From Yoonia sp. R2331 (GTDB lineage: Bacteria; Pseudomonadota; Alphaproteobacteria; Rhodobacterales; Rhodobacteraceae), in NCBI RefSeq assembly GCF_041103235.1, contig NZ_JBGCUN010000001.1, forward strand, positions 496,001 through 560,000: 64,000 bases of DNA. Reading direction: 5' to 3'. Positions 19,956 to 28,708 of this stretch are shown one piece after another. The number at the start of each line of letters is the position of its first letter. Within the stretch, counting starts at the first letter, position 1. The translations under genes were made by a program, and so were the position numbers. Under the pieces are notes generated by a model, which was not told where the DNA came from, ran no database searches, and was given only the letters and a program-made list of their open reading frames with translations.

Positions 19956-20024
19956 TGGGCGGACGTTAGCCGGGGATTTGCGCGCAGGCAAGTGGGTTGT
20001 GCACCGCGGTATGCCGCAAGCCGA

Positions 20025-21089
20025 TCAGTAGTCCGTCAAAGAGCTGTGCGAGGGAACTTCCAGAAACTGCAAGGCCGGTTCATTGGGGGACAGAACCGCC
20101 GACATGGCCGCCTTTGCCAGGAAACGCCCGGTTTCAGCCACGTCTTCATGGACCGTCAGGATAGACGGTCGTATCCGCTTGAGGATCGGGATCGCTTCTT
20201 TACTGAAAAGATCAACGCTGTCGCCCAGCACCATGCCTGCCCGCTCGACCGCGGACATGGCCGCGATGCTGGCACTGTTTGAGCCGCAGATCAGCCCGTC
20301 TACTGGCGCGCCAGAGGCAATATGCGCATCAATGGCTGCTTCGGTTTGCTGCATGGCATTGTCGCTGCTAGCCCCGGACAAGATATCAACTTTGACACCA
20401 TATTCCCTTCCGGCGGTCCGGGACCCATCGACCATGTCCTTCCCATAACGCTGGTCGGTGGGCGGGGCGACCAACAGGATGTTCTTGCGGCCACGTTTGG
20501 CCAGCTCTTGCACACCCAAGGCGCCAAAGGCTGCATTGTCGTAATCGTAATAGGCGTGTTCATCGGACCATTTGGTGCGCCCATGGGTGGCAAAGGGAAA
20601 CTTGACGCTGCGTAGATAGGCCACACGCGGGTCTTCATCGCGCGTTTGGTTGAAGATGACCGCATCCGCGGAGCGCGTCTCGACAATATAACGGATCGGT
20701 TTCATCGGGTCTTCGTCCCCGAAATAGGGCGTGATGTTCAGATGAAACGGCGTCTCGCGCAGGCCTGCTGCCACCGAAGAAATCAGTTTGGCGGTGTGGT
20801 TCATCACCTCGTGTTCGGTCGACAGCACCAGTGCGATAACGTTCGTGCGTCCGGTGCGCAGGCGCACACCGGCCCGGTTGGGGACATAGCCGATTTCATC
20901 CGCGACAGCGCGGACTCGGGCGCGGGTGGTCGCACTGATGTCAGATGCGCCCCCTAGCGCACGGCTGACAGTTGGCACCGCAAGACCGGTCAAAGCAGCG
21001 ATCGTTTTCAGCGTCGGTTGCTTGCGTGCGCCGCGTGCTGAGGCCGAATCACCGGGGCGAGTTTTTATGGTTTCATCATTCTTTGACAT
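20025..21089 (-). CDS. LacI-family sugar-responsive transcriptional regulator
   Basis: 354 residues. A LacI-type helix-turn-helix lies at about residues 25-75 (TLKTIAALTGLAVPTVSRALGG, then the hinge region YVPNRAGVRLRTGRT), followed by a periplasmic-binding-protein-like sensor domain to the end. It is divergent from the sugar ABC operon with 147 bp between them, so it very probably represses that operon and itself through the palindrome at 21154-21163. The inducer is unknown; the neighbouring GH2 and GH43 enzymes suggest an oligosaccharide or its product. An N-terminal extension of about 20 polar residues precedes the HTH. Confidence 0.92.
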   Translation of the reverse strand: MSKNDETIKTRPGDSASARGARKQPTLKTIAALTGLAVPTVSRALGGASDISATTRARVRAVADEIGYVPNRAGVRLRTGRTNVIALVLSTEHEVMNHTAKLISSVAAGLRETPFHLNITPYFGDEDPMKPIRYIVETRSADAVIFNQTRDEDPRVAYLRSVKFPFATHGRTKWSDEHAYYDYDNAAFGALGVQELAKRGRKNILLVAPPTDQRYGKDMVDGSRTAGREYGVKVDILSGASSDNAMQQTEAAIDAHIASGAPVDGLICGSNSASIAAMSAVERAGMVLGDSVDLFSKEAIPILKRIRPSILTVHEDVAETGRFLAKAAMSAVLSPNEPALQFLEVPSHSSLTDY

Positions 21090-21153
21090 GCTTGCGTCGT
21101 CCCCCCAGCGGCGCTGGTTCCGTCATATTTTCAAGCGCCTGTCGCGTGTTTTG

Positions 21154-21197
21154 TTAGCGCTAATTATTTTCGTTGTCAGATAACTCTAAAACGTTAT
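21154..21197. promoter_or_regulatory. Candidate LacI-type operators in the divergent promoter
   Basis: TTAGCGCTAA (21154-21163) is a perfect 10-bp palindrome with the central CG typical of LacI-family operators. A second, imperfect dyad TAAAACGTTATA lies at 21187-21198, also centred on CG. Both are between the regulator gene and the binding-protein gene, upstream of the GGGAGG ribosome-binding site at about 21223-21228. Confidence 0.55.
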
Positions 21198-21236
21198 AGA
21201 CTTTTCTACAACGATTTAGTCAGGGAGGTTGAAATC

Positions 21237-22469
21237 GTGAAACTCACAACAAAACTACTGTCCGCAACAGCAATCTGTGCAGCCGGAAGCGTCGGAGCCG
21301 TCGAGCTGGAGGTCATGCATTGGTGGACATCCGGTGGCGAAGCCGCTGCTGTCGGCGAATTCGCCAAAGCGTTCAACGAAAAGACCGATCACACATGGAT
21401 TGATGGCGCGATTGCAGGCGGTGGTAGCACTGCACGTCCCGTGATGATCAGCCGGATCACCGGTGGTGACCCGATGGGTGCATTCCAGTTTAACCATGGC
21501 CGTCAGGCCGAAGAACTGATCGAAGCAGGCCTGCTGCTTGATCTCACCGATGTTGCCGAAGCCGAAGGCTGGAAAGACATCGTGAACCCCACGTCGCTTT
21601 TGGATAGCTGCACCGTGGACGGTCGCATCTATTGCGCACCTGTCAACATCCACTCTTGGCAGTGGATTTGGCTCAGCCATCAGGCCTATGCCGATGCTGG
21701 CGTTGATGTTCCAAGCAACTGGGACGAATTCGTGGCCTCCGCCCCCGCGCTTGAAGCGGCTGGCAAGATCCCCCTCGCAATGGGTCAGCAGCCTTGGCAG
21801 TCTTCCGGCGCATTCGGCGTGATGGCCGTTGCCATTGCTGGCGTTGACGCATGGACTCAGGTCACCGTCGAAAAGAACGCAGACGCCGTCATGGGCCCGG
21901 AATACACCAAGGTTTTCCAGGCTGCCGCTGATGCGCGTGCATTCGCTGCAAATTCCAACGTGCAGGACTGGAACCAGGCGACCAACCTCGTGATCACCGG
22001 TCAGGCCGGTGGGCAAATCATGGGTGACTGGGCGCAAGGCGAATTCCAGGTGGCCGGTCAGGTCGCTGGTGAAGATTACACCTGTCTGCCCGGTCTGGGC
22101 GTGAACGAAGTGATCTCGACCGGTGGTGATGCGTTCTACTTCCCTGTCAATGACGATGCAGAGATCACTGCGGCCCAAAAAGAGCTTGCAGCCCTTTTGC
22201 TCAGCCCCGAAGTGCAGGTGAGCTTCAACCTCGCCAAAGGCTCGTTGCCGATCCGTGGCGATGTGGACCTGGCAGCGGCAAACGACTGCATGAAGAAGGG
22301 TTTGGAAATCCTCGCATCTGGCAACATCCTGCCCGATGGCAACCAAACCTTGTCAGCGGATACGCAGACCCAGTTGTCTGACCTGATGGTCGAATTCTGG
22401 AATGATCCGTCGATCACGGCCGCGGACGCACAGCAGCGCTATGCGGACATCATCGCGGACGCCGACTAA
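21237..22469 (+). CDS. ABC transporter sugar-binding protein (CUT1 family)
   Basis: 410 residues with a signal peptide (MKLTTKLLSATAICAAGSVGA). It has the solute-binding family 1 fold start VELEVMHWWTSGGEAAAVGEF and the NHGRQAEELIEAGLLLDLTDVAE segment seen in CUT1 sugar binders. The start is the GTG at 21237, 8 nt after GGGAGG. It captures sugar in the periplasm for the permeases encoded next. A strong hairpin follows the stop and probably sets a higher level of this protein than of the membrane parts. The ligand cannot be read from sequence; the two glycosidases downstream suggest a beta-linked oligosaccharide. Confidence 0.93.
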   Translation: MKLTTKLLSATAICAAGSVGAVELEVMHWWTSGGEAAAVGEFAKAFNEKTDHTWIDGAIAGGGSTARPVMISRITGGDPMGAFQFNHGRQAEELIEAGLLLDLTDVAEAEGWKDIVNPTSLLDSCTVDGRIYCAPVNIHSWQWIWLSHQAYADAGVDVPSNWDEFVASAPALEAAGKIPLAMGQQPWQSSGAFGVMAVAIAGVDAWTQVTVEKNADAVMGPEYTKVFQAAADARAFAANSNVQDWNQATNLVITGQAGGQIMGDWAQGEFQVAGQVAGEDYTCLPGLGVNEVISTGGDAFYFPVNDDAEITAAQKELAALLLSPEVQVSFNLAKGSLPIRGDVDLAAANDCMKKGLEILASGNILPDGNQTLSADTQTQLSDLMVEFWNDPSITAADAQQRYADIIADAD

Positions 22470-22480
22470 GGTTATCCTCC

Positions 22481-22515
22481 TGTCGGGTCCGGGGCGCGTC
22501 GCTCTGGACCCGACA
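22481..22515 (+). terminator. Hairpin between binding-protein and permease genes
   Basis: TGTCGGGTCC (22481-22490) and GGACCCGACA (22506-22515) form a perfect 10-bp stem with a 15-nt loop. There is no T-run, and the operon continues after it. This resembles the stabilising or partially terminating hairpins found after binding-protein genes of ABC operons. Confidence 0.6.
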
Positions 22516-22612
22516 TCTGACCCAAGCACCCAATCGCTATTCCCAAAGACCTCGCCTTACCGGGGTGTTTTGGCATAGCCTCTAGAAAATCCACAGCCAC
22601 GGGGGGGACATC

Positions 22613-23530
22613 ATGGCGGTGACTGACACAGACGGGCCGGGGGCAAGACGCCCGTCAAGTCTCTTCCGAAACATGTCGGCCAAGATTGCGTCGCTTCCGA
22701 TGGTCTTCACCGCGCTGGTGATCTTTATCGGTTGCACGGTCTGGACGATCTACCACTCCTTCACCCGGTCGCGGCTGCTGCCTGCGCCCGACAAATGGGT
22801 GGGGCTCGATAACTACGAAAGGCTCTGGGGCGAAAACCGCTGGCTGATTTCGATCGAGAACCTGGCCATTTACGGCGCCTGTTCGCTGATCCTGTCGCTT
22901 GTTATCGGGTTTATCCTTGCGGCCCTGCTTGATCGCAAGATCCGGTTCGAAAACACAATCCGAACGATCATCCTGTACCCCTTCGCGCTGTCGTTCGTTG
23001 TCACCGGGTTGGTGTGGCAGTGGATTCTCAATCCATCGCTTGGCTTGCAGAACGTTGTGCGCGAATGGGGCTGGACTTCTTTCGCCTTTGACCCGCTCAA
23101 CAACGCCGAGATCGTGATCTACGGCATTCTCATCGCCGGTATCTGGCAAGGCTCCGGCTTTGTGATGGTGCTGTTACTTGCTGGCATGCGCGGCATTGAC
23201 GAAGACATCTGGAAAGCCAGCCGGGTCGAAGGCATTCCGACCTGGAAAACCTATCTCTTTATCGTCATCCCGATGATGCGGCCCGTGTTCGTGACCGCGC
23301 TTGTGATTATCGCGGCGGGCATCATCAAGGTCTATGACCTTGTGGTCGCCCAAACCAGCGGCGGGCCGGGCATTTCGTCCGAAGTCCCCGCCAAATACGT
23401 GATCGAAAAGATGTTCCTGGCGCAGAACCTTGGTCTTGGTTTTGCGGCGTCCACCATGATGCTGCTCAGTGTTCTGGTCGTGCTGATCCCTTGGGCCTAT
23501 CTCGAATTCGGAGGAAAGAAAAATGGCTGA
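22613..23530 (+). CDS. Sugar ABC transporter permease, MalF/UgpA type
   Basis: 305 residues with six predicted membrane helices, the first at about residues 28-48 (MVFTALVIFIGCTVWTIYHS). The coupling EAA-type loop is recognisable as EDIWKASRVEGIPTWKTYLFIVIPMMRP. It forms the inner-membrane channel with the next gene. Translation begins at the ATG at 22613, after a GGGGGGGA run. The 3' end overlaps the second permease gene by 8 nt. Confidence 0.94.
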   Translation: MAVTDTDGPGARRPSSLFRNMSAKIASLPMVFTALVIFIGCTVWTIYHSFTRSRLLPAPDKWVGLDNYERLWGENRWLISIENLAIYGACSLILSLVIGFILAALLDRKIRFENTIRTIILYPFALSFVVTGLVWQWILNPSLGLQNVVREWGWTSFAFDPLNNAEIVIYGILIAGIWQGSGFVMVLLLAGMRGIDEDIWKASRVEGIPTWKTYLFIVIPMMRPVFVTALVIIAAGIIKVYDLVVAQTSGGPGISSEVPAKYVIEKMFLAQNLGLGFAASTMMLLSVLVVLIPWAYLEFGGKKNG

Positions 23531-24482
23531 TGTGACCACGAACGCTGCCTCCGATCCTCGCGGTCCCCGGCCCAAGCGCGCCTTTACACCCACCAACATC
23601 GTCATCTACGGCACCTTGTTCGTGGTCTGCATGTACTACCTTCTGCCGCTCTATGTGATGATCGTGACATCGCTCAAGGGCATGCCCGAAATCCGCCTTG
23701 GCAATATTTTTGCCCCTCCGGTCGAGGTGACATTTGAACCCTGGATCAAAGCATGGTCAGAAGCCTGCACCGGCGTGAATTGCGAAGGCCTGTCGCGCGG
23801 TTTCAGCAACTCGGTCTGGATCTTGATCCCGTCGGTCATCATCTCGATCGCGATTGCGTCGGTGAACGGCTACGCGCTGTCGATGTGGCGCTTCAAGGGG
23901 TCCGAGGTCTTCTTTACCATCCTGATCTTTGGCGCCTTCATTCCCTATCAGGTGATGATCTATCCTATCGTGATCCTGCTGCGCGAAAGCGGCGAAGGAT
24001 TGACGACGTTCCTGCGGATGTTCAACGAAGACGCCGCCGCTATTCGTTTGATGGGGTCTTTGTCAGGGCTGGTGATTGTTCATACGATCTTTGGGATGCC
24101 GATCCTGACGCTGCTTTTCCGGAACTACTTTACCTCTGTGCCAGAGGAACTGTTCAAAGCCGCCCGGGTCGATGGTGCCGGCTTCTGGGGTATCTATTTC
24201 CGGATCATGCTGCCAATGTCACTGCCGATCTTCGTGGTTGCAATGATCCTGCAGGTGACGGGCATCTGGAATGACTTCCTGTTTGGGGTGATCTACACCA
24301 AACCGGAAACCTACCCGATGACCGTACAGCTCAATAACATCGTGAACTCGGTGCAAGGGGTGAAGGAATACAACGTCAACATGGCGGCAACCCTTCTGAC
24401 CGGCCTTGTCCCACTCATCATCTATTTTGCCTCCGGCAAGCTCTTCGTGCGTGGCATTGCAGCCGGCGCAGTCAAAGGTTGA
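23523..24482 (+). CDS. Sugar ABC transporter permease, MalG/UgpE type
   Basis: 319 residues and six helices. Family marks are the N-terminal LPLYVMIVTSLKGMPEI segment and the EAA loop EELFKAARVDGAGFWGIYFRIMLPMSLP. It pairs with the upstream permease. The 8-nt overlap with that gene and the 3-nt gap to the ATPase gene point to translational coupling. A roughly 25-residue polar leader rich in Pro, Arg and Lys precedes the first helix. Confidence 0.94.
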   Translation: MADVTTNAASDPRGPRPKRAFTPTNIVIYGTLFVVCMYYLLPLYVMIVTSLKGMPEIRLGNIFAPPVEVTFEPWIKAWSEACTGVNCEGLSRGFSNSVWILIPSVIISIAIASVNGYALSMWRFKGSEVFFTILIFGAFIPYQVMIYPIVILLRESGEGLTTFLRMFNEDAAAIRLMGSLSGLVIVHTIFGMPILTLLFRNYFTSVPEELFKAARVDGAGFWGIYFRIMLPMSLPIFVVAMILQVTGIWNDFLFGVIYTKPETYPMTVQLNNIVNSVQGVKEYNVNMAATLLTGLVPLIIYFASGKLFVRGIAAGAVKG

Positions 24483-24485
24483 ACC

Positions 24486-25565
24486 ATGACCCACTCAGTT
24501 GAAATCAAAAATCTCGATCTGGCCTTCGGCGCTGTCAAAGTGCTCAAGAACCTCAACCTTGATATCCACGAAGGCGAGTTTCTGGTGCTACTGGGGTCTT
24601 CGGGCTGCGGCAAATCCACCTTGCTGAACTGTATTGCGGGGCTGCTGGAGGTCTCTGACGGCCAGATTCACATCAAGGGCAAGAACGTCACATGGGCAGA
24701 GCCCAGCGAACGCGGCATTGGCATGGTGTTCCAAAGCTATGCGCTTTACCCGCAAATGACGGTGAAAGGGAACCTGAGCTTTGGCCTCAAGAACGCCAAG
24801 GTCCCCAAGGCCGAGATTGAGGAACGCGTGGCGCGCGCCGCTGAAATCCTGCAAATCCAGCCGCTCTTGGATCGCAAGCCCGGTGCCTTGTCTGGTGGTC
24901 AGCGGCAGCGTGTCGCTATTGGCCGTGCGCTGGTGCGGGATGTGGATGTTTTCCTGTTTGACGAACCCCTGTCGAACCTTGATGCCAAGCTGCGCGCAGA
25001 CTTGCGGGTGGAACTTAAGCGGCTGCACCAGCAGCTTGAAAACACCATGATCTATGTGACCCACGATCAGGTCGAGGCGATGACGCTGGCCGACCGGATT
25101 GCGATCATGAAGGGCGGGTTGATCATGCAGTTGGGCAGCCCGGATGAAATCTACAACCGCCCGCAGAACATCTATGTGGCTGATTTTATTGGCTCACCCT
25201 CGATGAACTTCCTCGACGGCGACCTGACCGGCGGCACCTTCAAGGTGGACGATATGGTGATGCCGATGACCGGCTATGAATGGGTTGATCCGCAAACCGC
25301 CGACCGCCCAGCCGTGATTGGTATCCGGCCCGAACATGTCATCACCGGAGAGCTGGTCGCAGGTGCGCCGCTGCGGTTTCAGGTAACCGTTGATCTGGTG
25401 GAACCGATGGGATCTGACACGCTGGTCTATGCCAAATTGGGCGCGCATACCTTCCGCATCCGCATGGACGGGCAGGCCCGCGTTGCCGTGGGTGAGACGC
25501 TCGAGATCGGGATCGACCCGTCGCGCGCCTCGCTCTTTGACAAGAAGTCTGAACTGAGGCTCTAA
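24486..25565 (+). CDS. Sugar ABC transporter ATPase, MsmK/UgpC type
   Basis: 359 residues. The nucleotide-binding domain has Walker A GSSGCGKST, the Q-loop (VFQSYALYPQM), signature LSGGQRQRVAIGRAL, Walker B VFLFDEPLSNLDAKL and the switch His in YVTHDQVEAM. A C-terminal TOBE-like regulatory domain follows from about residue 245 (GIRPEHV). It energises import by the two permeases. Its TAA stop shares the A of the next gene's ATG. Confidence 0.96.
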   Translation: MTHSVEIKNLDLAFGAVKVLKNLNLDIHEGEFLVLLGSSGCGKSTLLNCIAGLLEVSDGQIHIKGKNVTWAEPSERGIGMVFQSYALYPQMTVKGNLSFGLKNAKVPKAEIEERVARAAEILQIQPLLDRKPGALSGGQRQRVAIGRALVRDVDVFLFDEPLSNLDAKLRADLRVELKRLHQQLENTMIYVTHDQVEAMTLADRIAIMKGGLIMQLGSPDEIYNRPQNIYVADFIGSPSMNFLDGDLTGGTFKVDDMVMPMTGYEWVDPQTADRPAVIGIRPEHVITGELVAGAPLRFQVTVDLVEPMGSDTLVYAKLGAHTFRIRMDGQARVAVGETLEIGIDPSRASLFDKKSELRL

Positions 25566-27934
25566 TGCTTGATTTGTCCGGTCTTTGGTCGCTTGCGGAT
25601 GCAAGTGGCATGCATGGCTGTGACCTGTCGCTTCCCGGCGATGGGATCACCGCCCTGCATCAGGCCGGGCTGATCCCTGACCCCTATGTGGGGCAGAACG
25701 AATATGATCTGCGCTGGATTTGTGAACGCGATTGGGTTGCCACCCGGACGTTCGAGTTGACGGAAACGGACGTCGATTTGGTCCTGTCCGAAGTGGACAC
25801 CGTTGTCACCGTGGTGGTGAACGGCAAGATCGTGTTGACGGCAGAAAACGCGTTCCGCCAGTATCGCGTGCCGCTTAGCGATGCCGCGCGGGTCGGTAGC
25901 AACGCGATCAGCGTCACCTTTCATGCGCCAGTTGCCGCGGGCAAGGCCAAGTATGACGCGCATCCCTTCGACATCCCGTGGTCGTCGAACTGCCCGATCC
26001 CTTACGGCAATTTCCTGCGCAAACCGGCCTGCGATTTTGGCTGGGATTGGAATATTGCGCTGGCCCCCTTTGGCATCTACGGCGCACTGCGGATCGAGGC
26101 GTCGCAGGCACCCCGGATCGACCGGGTCATGGTGGCACAGGATCACAGCGGCGCGGGTGTGGACGTGATTGTCACAGCCCAGATCGCCAATGGCCCGAAA
26201 GAGGCGGTCTTTGCCTTTGCCGGGCAAGAGTTGACGACCTTTGTGATCGACGGGCAGGCGGAAGTGACCTTTTCCGTTGCAAACCCCGATTTGTGGTGGC
26301 CCGCAGGGCAGGGCGATCAGCCGCTTTATGATCTGCATGTGCAGGCTGGTGGCGCCACGGCTGCGCGCCGGATCGGTTTGCGCCGGATGGAGCTGGTGAC
26401 CGAAAAGGATGATGCCGGCCTTGGGTTCAAGATCCGCGTGAACGGGCGCGACGTGTTCTGCAAAGGGGCCAACTGGATACCTGCCGATGCGCTGCCCGGT
26501 CGGATCACAGAGGCCAAGACCCGTGATCTGCTGCAATCGGCCGCAGATGCCCATATGAACATGGTCCGCGTCTGGGGCGGCGGCCGGTACGAGCCGACGT
26601 CGTTCTATGATGCCTGCGATGAACTTGGCCTGCTGGTCTGGCAGGACTTCATGTTCGCCTGCAACCTTTACCCCTCTGACCGGGCGTATCTGGCAGAGGT
26701 GCAGGCAGAGGTGCGCGATAACGTCGCCCGGATGCACCACCACGCCTGTCTGGCCTTATGGTGCGGCGACAATGAACTGGTCGGCGCGCTGACCTGGTAC
26801 GAGGCTTCCAAAGCGGACCGCGACCGCTATCTGGTGAACTACGACCGCCTGAACCGCACAATCGAAGAGACGCTGATCGACATGGTGCCGGATGCGAATT
26901 GGTGGCCATCCTCACCCAGCCCCGGCCCGTTGTCCTTTGGTGATGCCTGGCACGATGACAGCGCGGGCGACATGCACTTTTGGTCGGTCTGGCACGAGGG
27001 CCGCGACTTTGACCACTACCGCGATGTGGCACCCCGGTTCTGTTCGGAATTCGGGTTCCAAAGCTATCCGTCAATGGATCAGATCCGCAGCTTTGCAGAG
27101 CCAGCCGATTTCAACATTGCTGCCCCGGTGATGGAGAGCCATCAGAAGAACCCCGGCGGCAACGCGCGCATCGCAGAGACGATGTTCCGTTATTTCCGCT
27201 TTCCCAACAGCTTTGAGAATTTTGTCTATATCAGTCAGGTGCAGCAGGCGCTGGCGATCAAGACCGCTGTGACCCAGTGGCGGTCGCTCAAGCCGCATTG
27301 CATGGGCACGCTGGTCTGGCAACTGAACGACACATGGCCGGTGGCCAGCTGGGCCTCGCTTGACTATGGCGGCGGCTGGAAGTTGCTGCACCACATCTCG
27401 GCCAATTTCAACGCGCCTGTTACCGTGGTCGCGGTTCCCGATGGTGAAAGCATCACGCTGCGCGCGGTGAATGACACCGCTGATGCGGTCGACATCTCTG
27501 TGACTGCCTATGCCACCGACATGGCAGGTCAGGCCCGCGAGCTGGCAAGCAGCAAGGCGGCAGTGGGGGCAGAGGCGGCCACCGTGCTGACTGGGCTGAC
27601 CGTTGGTCCGCAAGAGATGCTAACCTTTGGCTGGACCGCGTCGAACGGGGCCAAGGGCGGCGATATCTTTGCTCCGCGGCCCTACAAGCACTATGATCTG
27701 CTTCCTGCCGGTCTGACCCAGAGCGTTCAACAGTCCGGCGACACCTATACCCTGAGCGTCACGGCCAAGGCGCTCGCACTCTTTGTCAACGCCGAGGCGG
27801 ATACGCCCGGGCGCTTTGACACCAACGGGGTCCATATCGGCCCCGGCCACACCGCGCAGCTGGTGTTTACACCGGCTGACCCCACCCAGACACCCACTTT
27901 CACGCTGCGCGACCTGCACAGCGCCACTTACTAA
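25565..27934 (+). CDS. Glycoside hydrolase family 2, beta-mannosidase type
   Basis: 789 residues. N-terminal jelly-roll and immunoglobulin-like domains (about 1-300) precede a TIM barrel and a C-terminal beta domain. The acid/base is E404 in LWCGDNELVGAL and the nucleophile is E495 in CSEFGFQSYPSMDQI; the EFGFQSYPS motif is typical of GH2 beta-mannosidases more than beta-galactosidases. There is no signal peptide, so it hydrolyses oligosaccharides after import. Its ATG overlaps the ATPase stop (TAATG). Family is certain. Mannoside specificity is likely, but exo-beta-glucosaminidase-like or other beta-glycosidase activity is possible. Confidence 0.9.
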   Translation: MLDLSGLWSLADASGMHGCDLSLPGDGITALHQAGLIPDPYVGQNEYDLRWICERDWVATRTFELTETDVDLVLSEVDTVVTVVVNGKIVLTAENAFRQYRVPLSDAARVGSNAISVTFHAPVAAGKAKYDAHPFDIPWSSNCPIPYGNFLRKPACDFGWDWNIALAPFGIYGALRIEASQAPRIDRVMVAQDHSGAGVDVIVTAQIANGPKEAVFAFAGQELTTFVIDGQAEVTFSVANPDLWWPAGQGDQPLYDLHVQAGGATAARRIGLRRMELVTEKDDAGLGFKIRVNGRDVFCKGANWIPADALPGRITEAKTRDLLQSAADAHMNMVRVWGGGRYEPTSFYDACDELGLLVWQDFMFACNLYPSDRAYLAEVQAEVRDNVARMHHHACLALWCGDNELVGALTWYEASKADRDRYLVNYDRLNRTIEETLIDMVPDANWWPSSPSPGPLSFGDAWHDDSAGDMHFWSVWHEGRDFDHYRDVAPRFCSEFGFQSYPSMDQIRSFAEPADFNIAAPVMESHQKNPGGNARIAETMFRYFRFPNSFENFVYISQVQQALAIKTAVTQWRSLKPHCMGTLVWQLNDTWPVASWASLDYGGGWKLLHHISANFNAPVTVVAVPDGESITLRAVNDTADAVDISVTAYATDMAGQARELASSKAAVGAEAATVLTGLTVGPQEMLTFGWTASNGAKGGDIFAPRPYKHYDLLPAGLTQSVQQSGDTYTLSVTAKALALFVNAEADTPGRFDTNGVHIGPGHTAQLVFTPADPTQTPTFTLRDLHSATY

Positions 27935-27943
27935 GGACATGAC

Positions 27944-28696
27944 ATGACTGGATTTTCCTACCAGCTTTATTGCTCGCGCAACTTTGGCCCGATGGACCAA
28001 ACGCTCAAGATGGTGGCCGACCTCGGTTATACCGGGGTGGAAGGCTATGGCGCGCTTTATGCCGACCCCGCAGCCGTCGCCGCGACCAAGGCGGCCTTGG
28101 ATGAAACAGGGCTAAAGATGCCATCGGGCCACTTTGGGCTGCCACAGCTGTCCGCCGACCCCGAAGGCGTGATCGCGATTGCAAAGGCGCTGGACATCTC
28201 TGGCATCTACTGCCCCTTCCTGCCCGAAGATGAACGCCCCGCAGATGCGGCAGGCTGGGCTGACTTCGGCCAGCAATTGCAAACCATCGGCGCACCTTTC
28301 CGCGACGCGGGCCTGACCTTTGGCTGGCACAATCATGCCTTTGAATTCACCCCGCTTGCCGACGGCACCCTGCCTATTGACGCGATCCTTGATGGCACTG
28401 ATCTGGCGTTCGAATTTGACGTGGCCTGGGCCGTGGTCGCAGGGTCCAATCCGCTGGACACCATTGCCAAATATGGGTCCCGGATCACCGCTGCCCACGT
28501 CAAGGACCGCGCCGCCGCCGGCACCAACGACGCAGAGGACGGCTGGGCCGATTTGGGCAAGGGTACCATTGACTGGGCCACGATCATGACCGCCTTACGC
28601 TCTGCCGGGACCACGCATTTCGTGATGGAACACGACAACCCATCAGATGATGCCCGCTTTGCCCGCGCTTCGCTAGCGCATGCCAAGACACTGTAA
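27944..28696 (+). CDS. Sugar phosphate isomerase/epimerase-like TIM barrel protein
   Basis: 250 residues of the xylose-isomerase-like TIM barrel (AP endonuclease 2) superfamily. Probable metal ligands sit in FGWHNHAFEF, EFDVAWAV, AAHVKDR and FVMEHDN. It is cytosolic, without signal peptide. It is followed 12 nt later by a Gfo/Idh oxidoreductase, and an analogous pair lies after the GH43 gene. Such pairs commonly handle keto-sugars or inosose-like compounds by epimerisation, isomerisation or hydration. The exact reaction is unknown. Confidence 0.85.
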   Translation: MTGFSYQLYCSRNFGPMDQTLKMVADLGYTGVEGYGALYADPAAVAATKAALDETGLKMPSGHFGLPQLSADPEGVIAIAKALDISGIYCPFLPEDERPADAAGWADFGQQLQTIGAPFRDAGLTFGWHNHAFEFTPLADGTLPIDAILDGTDLAFEFDVAWAVVAGSNPLDTIAKYGSRITAAHVKDRAAAGTNDAEDGWADLGKGTIDWATIMTALRSAGTTHFVMEHDNPSDDARFARASLAHAKTL

Positions 28697-28708
28697 AGGA
28701 TAGAGAAA

